Assembly: GCF_027886425.1 (NCBI RefSeq) | Contig: NZ_CP115671.1 | Coordinates: 124,001-188,000, forward strand | Reading direction: 5' to 3' | DNA: 64,000 nt | DNA from: Brevundimonas vesicularis | GTDB taxonomy: Bacteria > Pseudomonadota > Alphaproteobacteria > Caulobacterales > Caulobacteraceae | Shown here: positions 63,274-64,000 of the stretch, piece by piece | Layout: each line of letters begins with the position of its first letter | Numbering within the stretch: the first letter of the stretch is position 1 | The notes under the pieces: model-generated | Databases searched by the model: none | Told to the model about the DNA's origin: nothing | Seen by the model: the letters and a program-made list of their open reading frames with translations, nothing else | Position numbers and translations under genes: made by a program

Positions 63274-64000
63274 CTATCGCCCCTTGAACTCGGGTTTGCG
63301 CTTTTCGACGAAGGCGGACATGCCCTCCTTCTGGTCCTCAAAGGCGAACAGGGAGTGGAACAGGCGACGTTCGAACTGGACGCCTTGGGTCAGGGTCGTC
63401 TCCAGCGCGGCGTTGACCATCTCCTTGTTGGCCATGACCGCCAGCGGGCTTTGCGAGGCGATCTTGGCGGCGATCTTGCGCGTTTCGTCCAGCAAGGTTT
63501 CATGAGGGAAGACGCGCGAGGCCAGACCGGCGCGTTCGGCCTCCGTCGCATCCATCATCCGGGCCGTCAGGACCATGTCCATGGCCTTGGACTTGCCCAC
63601 CAGACGGGTCAAGCGCTGGGAGCCGCCGATGCCCGGCGCGACGCCCAGGTTGATCTCAGGCTGGCCGAACTTCGCCTTGTCAGAGGCGACGATGAAGTCG
63701 CACAGCATGGCCAGTTCGCAGCCGCCGCCGAGAGCGAAGCCGTTGACCGCGGCGATGATCGGCTTTCTGAACCGGGTGATGCGGTCGTGGCCGAGGGCGA
63801 AATAGTTGCCCGTGTACATCTGGGCATAGGTCTGATCCGCCATCTCCTTGATGTCGGCGCCGGCGGCGAAGGCCTTTTCGCCCGAGCCGGTCAGGATCAG
63901 GCAGCGCACGCTGTCGTCCTGTTCGACGCTGTCGAGGAAGTCGGCCAGATCCTTGAACAGGGCCGCGTTCAGGGCGTTCAGCGCCTCGGGCCGGTTCAGG
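63274..64000 (-). CDS. Enoyl-CoA hydratase, partial (N-terminus beyond the window)
   Basis: The last 241 codons of a crotonase-family enoyl-CoA hydratase, which hydrates trans-2-enoyl-CoA in beta-oxidation. The N-terminal piece in the window begins LNRPEALNALNAALFKDLAD. The oxyanion loops GEKAFAAGADIKEMAD and VNGFALGGGCELAMLCDFIV and the catalytic-glutamate-containing region GQPEINLGVAPGIGGSQRL are intact, and it ends with FVEKRKPEFKGR. The start codon is outside the window. Confidence 0.93.
   Translation of the reverse strand, partial: LNRPEALNALNAALFKDLADFLDSVEQDDSVRCLILTGSGEKAFAAGADIKEMADQTYAQMYTGNYFALGHDRITRFRKPIIAAVNGFALGGGCELAMLCDFIVASDKAKFGQPEINLGVAPGIGGSQRLTRLVGKSKAMDMVLTARMMDATEAERAGLASRVFPHETLLDETRKIAAKIASQSPLAVMANKEMVNAALETTLTQGVQFERRLFHSLFAFEDQKEGMSAFVEKRKPEFKGR

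Overview
The window is GC-rich chromosomal DNA from an alphaproteobacterium of the Caulobacteraceae, most likely Brevundimonas. This rests on gene content and order: the phyR / nepR-ecfG / phyK general stress locus, a DivL pseudokinase with tyrosine at the phospho-acceptor position, a SapC-family protein, a Fur without the C-terminal cysteine pairs, CIRCE-controlled groESL, the tsaB-rimI-fur-miaB-phoH-ybeY-lnt run, and one CtrA-type promoter site. Genes are densely packed, with many 1-4 bp overlaps. I found no tRNA, rRNA, CRISPR array, prophage or insertion sequence.

Layout. 1-4.7 kb (minus strand): partial ctpA, envC, rlmH, rsfS, nadD, an alpha/beta hydrolase and zur. 4.8-7.1 kb: sapC-like gene, a hotdog protein and an NADP oxidoreductase. 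7.1-11.3 kb: the general stress response (GSR) locus, with a candidate stress-induced small RNA, phyR, nepR, ecfG, phyK and an entericidin lipoprotein. 11.3-16.7 kb: gabD, obgE, an AI-2E family permease and a HerA-like ATPase. 16.7-24.4 kb: nfuA, tsaB-rimI-fur, miaB-phoH-ybeY-lnt, an XRE regulator and a Gre-type factor. 24.5-31.8 kb: a flavoprotein, an M28 peptidase interrupted by a stop codon, divL, a small zincin, marC and pyrF. 31.8-36.1 kb: a 41-residue-repeat secreted protein with an upstream CtrA box, sdhE/SdhAF4-like DUF1674, htpX and a second M28 peptidase. 36.3-39.4 kb: phaA, hemolysin III, phaR. 39.6-43.5 kb: a small membrane protein, mvaB and a divergent GT39/GT2 pair. 43.7-45.9 kb: groESL. 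46-59 kb: glycine-zipper protein, pgi, recQ, an NDUFA9-like protein, DUF488, M1 peptidase, MFS exporter, amn, metallophosphoesterase and lipid kinase. 59-64 kb: a second glycine-zipper protein, OmpA-like lipoprotein, DsbD-like reductase, alpha/beta hydrolase and a partial enoyl-CoA hydratase.

The clearest regulatory picture is the GSR. Five sites fit GGAAC-N16-CGTT exactly, the known sigma-EcfG promoter. They lie in front of phyR, nepR-ecfG, a roughly 114-nt transcript ending in a terminator beside phyR, the entericidin gene (promoter inside the end of phyK), and a glycine-zipper gene 50 kb away. PhyK, PhyR, NepR and EcfG would form an autoregulated partner-switch circuit, whose local outputs are a small RNA and two small envelope proteins.

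The most interesting items are that small RNA (functionally reminiscent of Caulobacter GsrN, homology unproven), the repeat protein with its CtrA box, and the single TGG-to-TGA interruption in an otherwise intact M28 peptidase.
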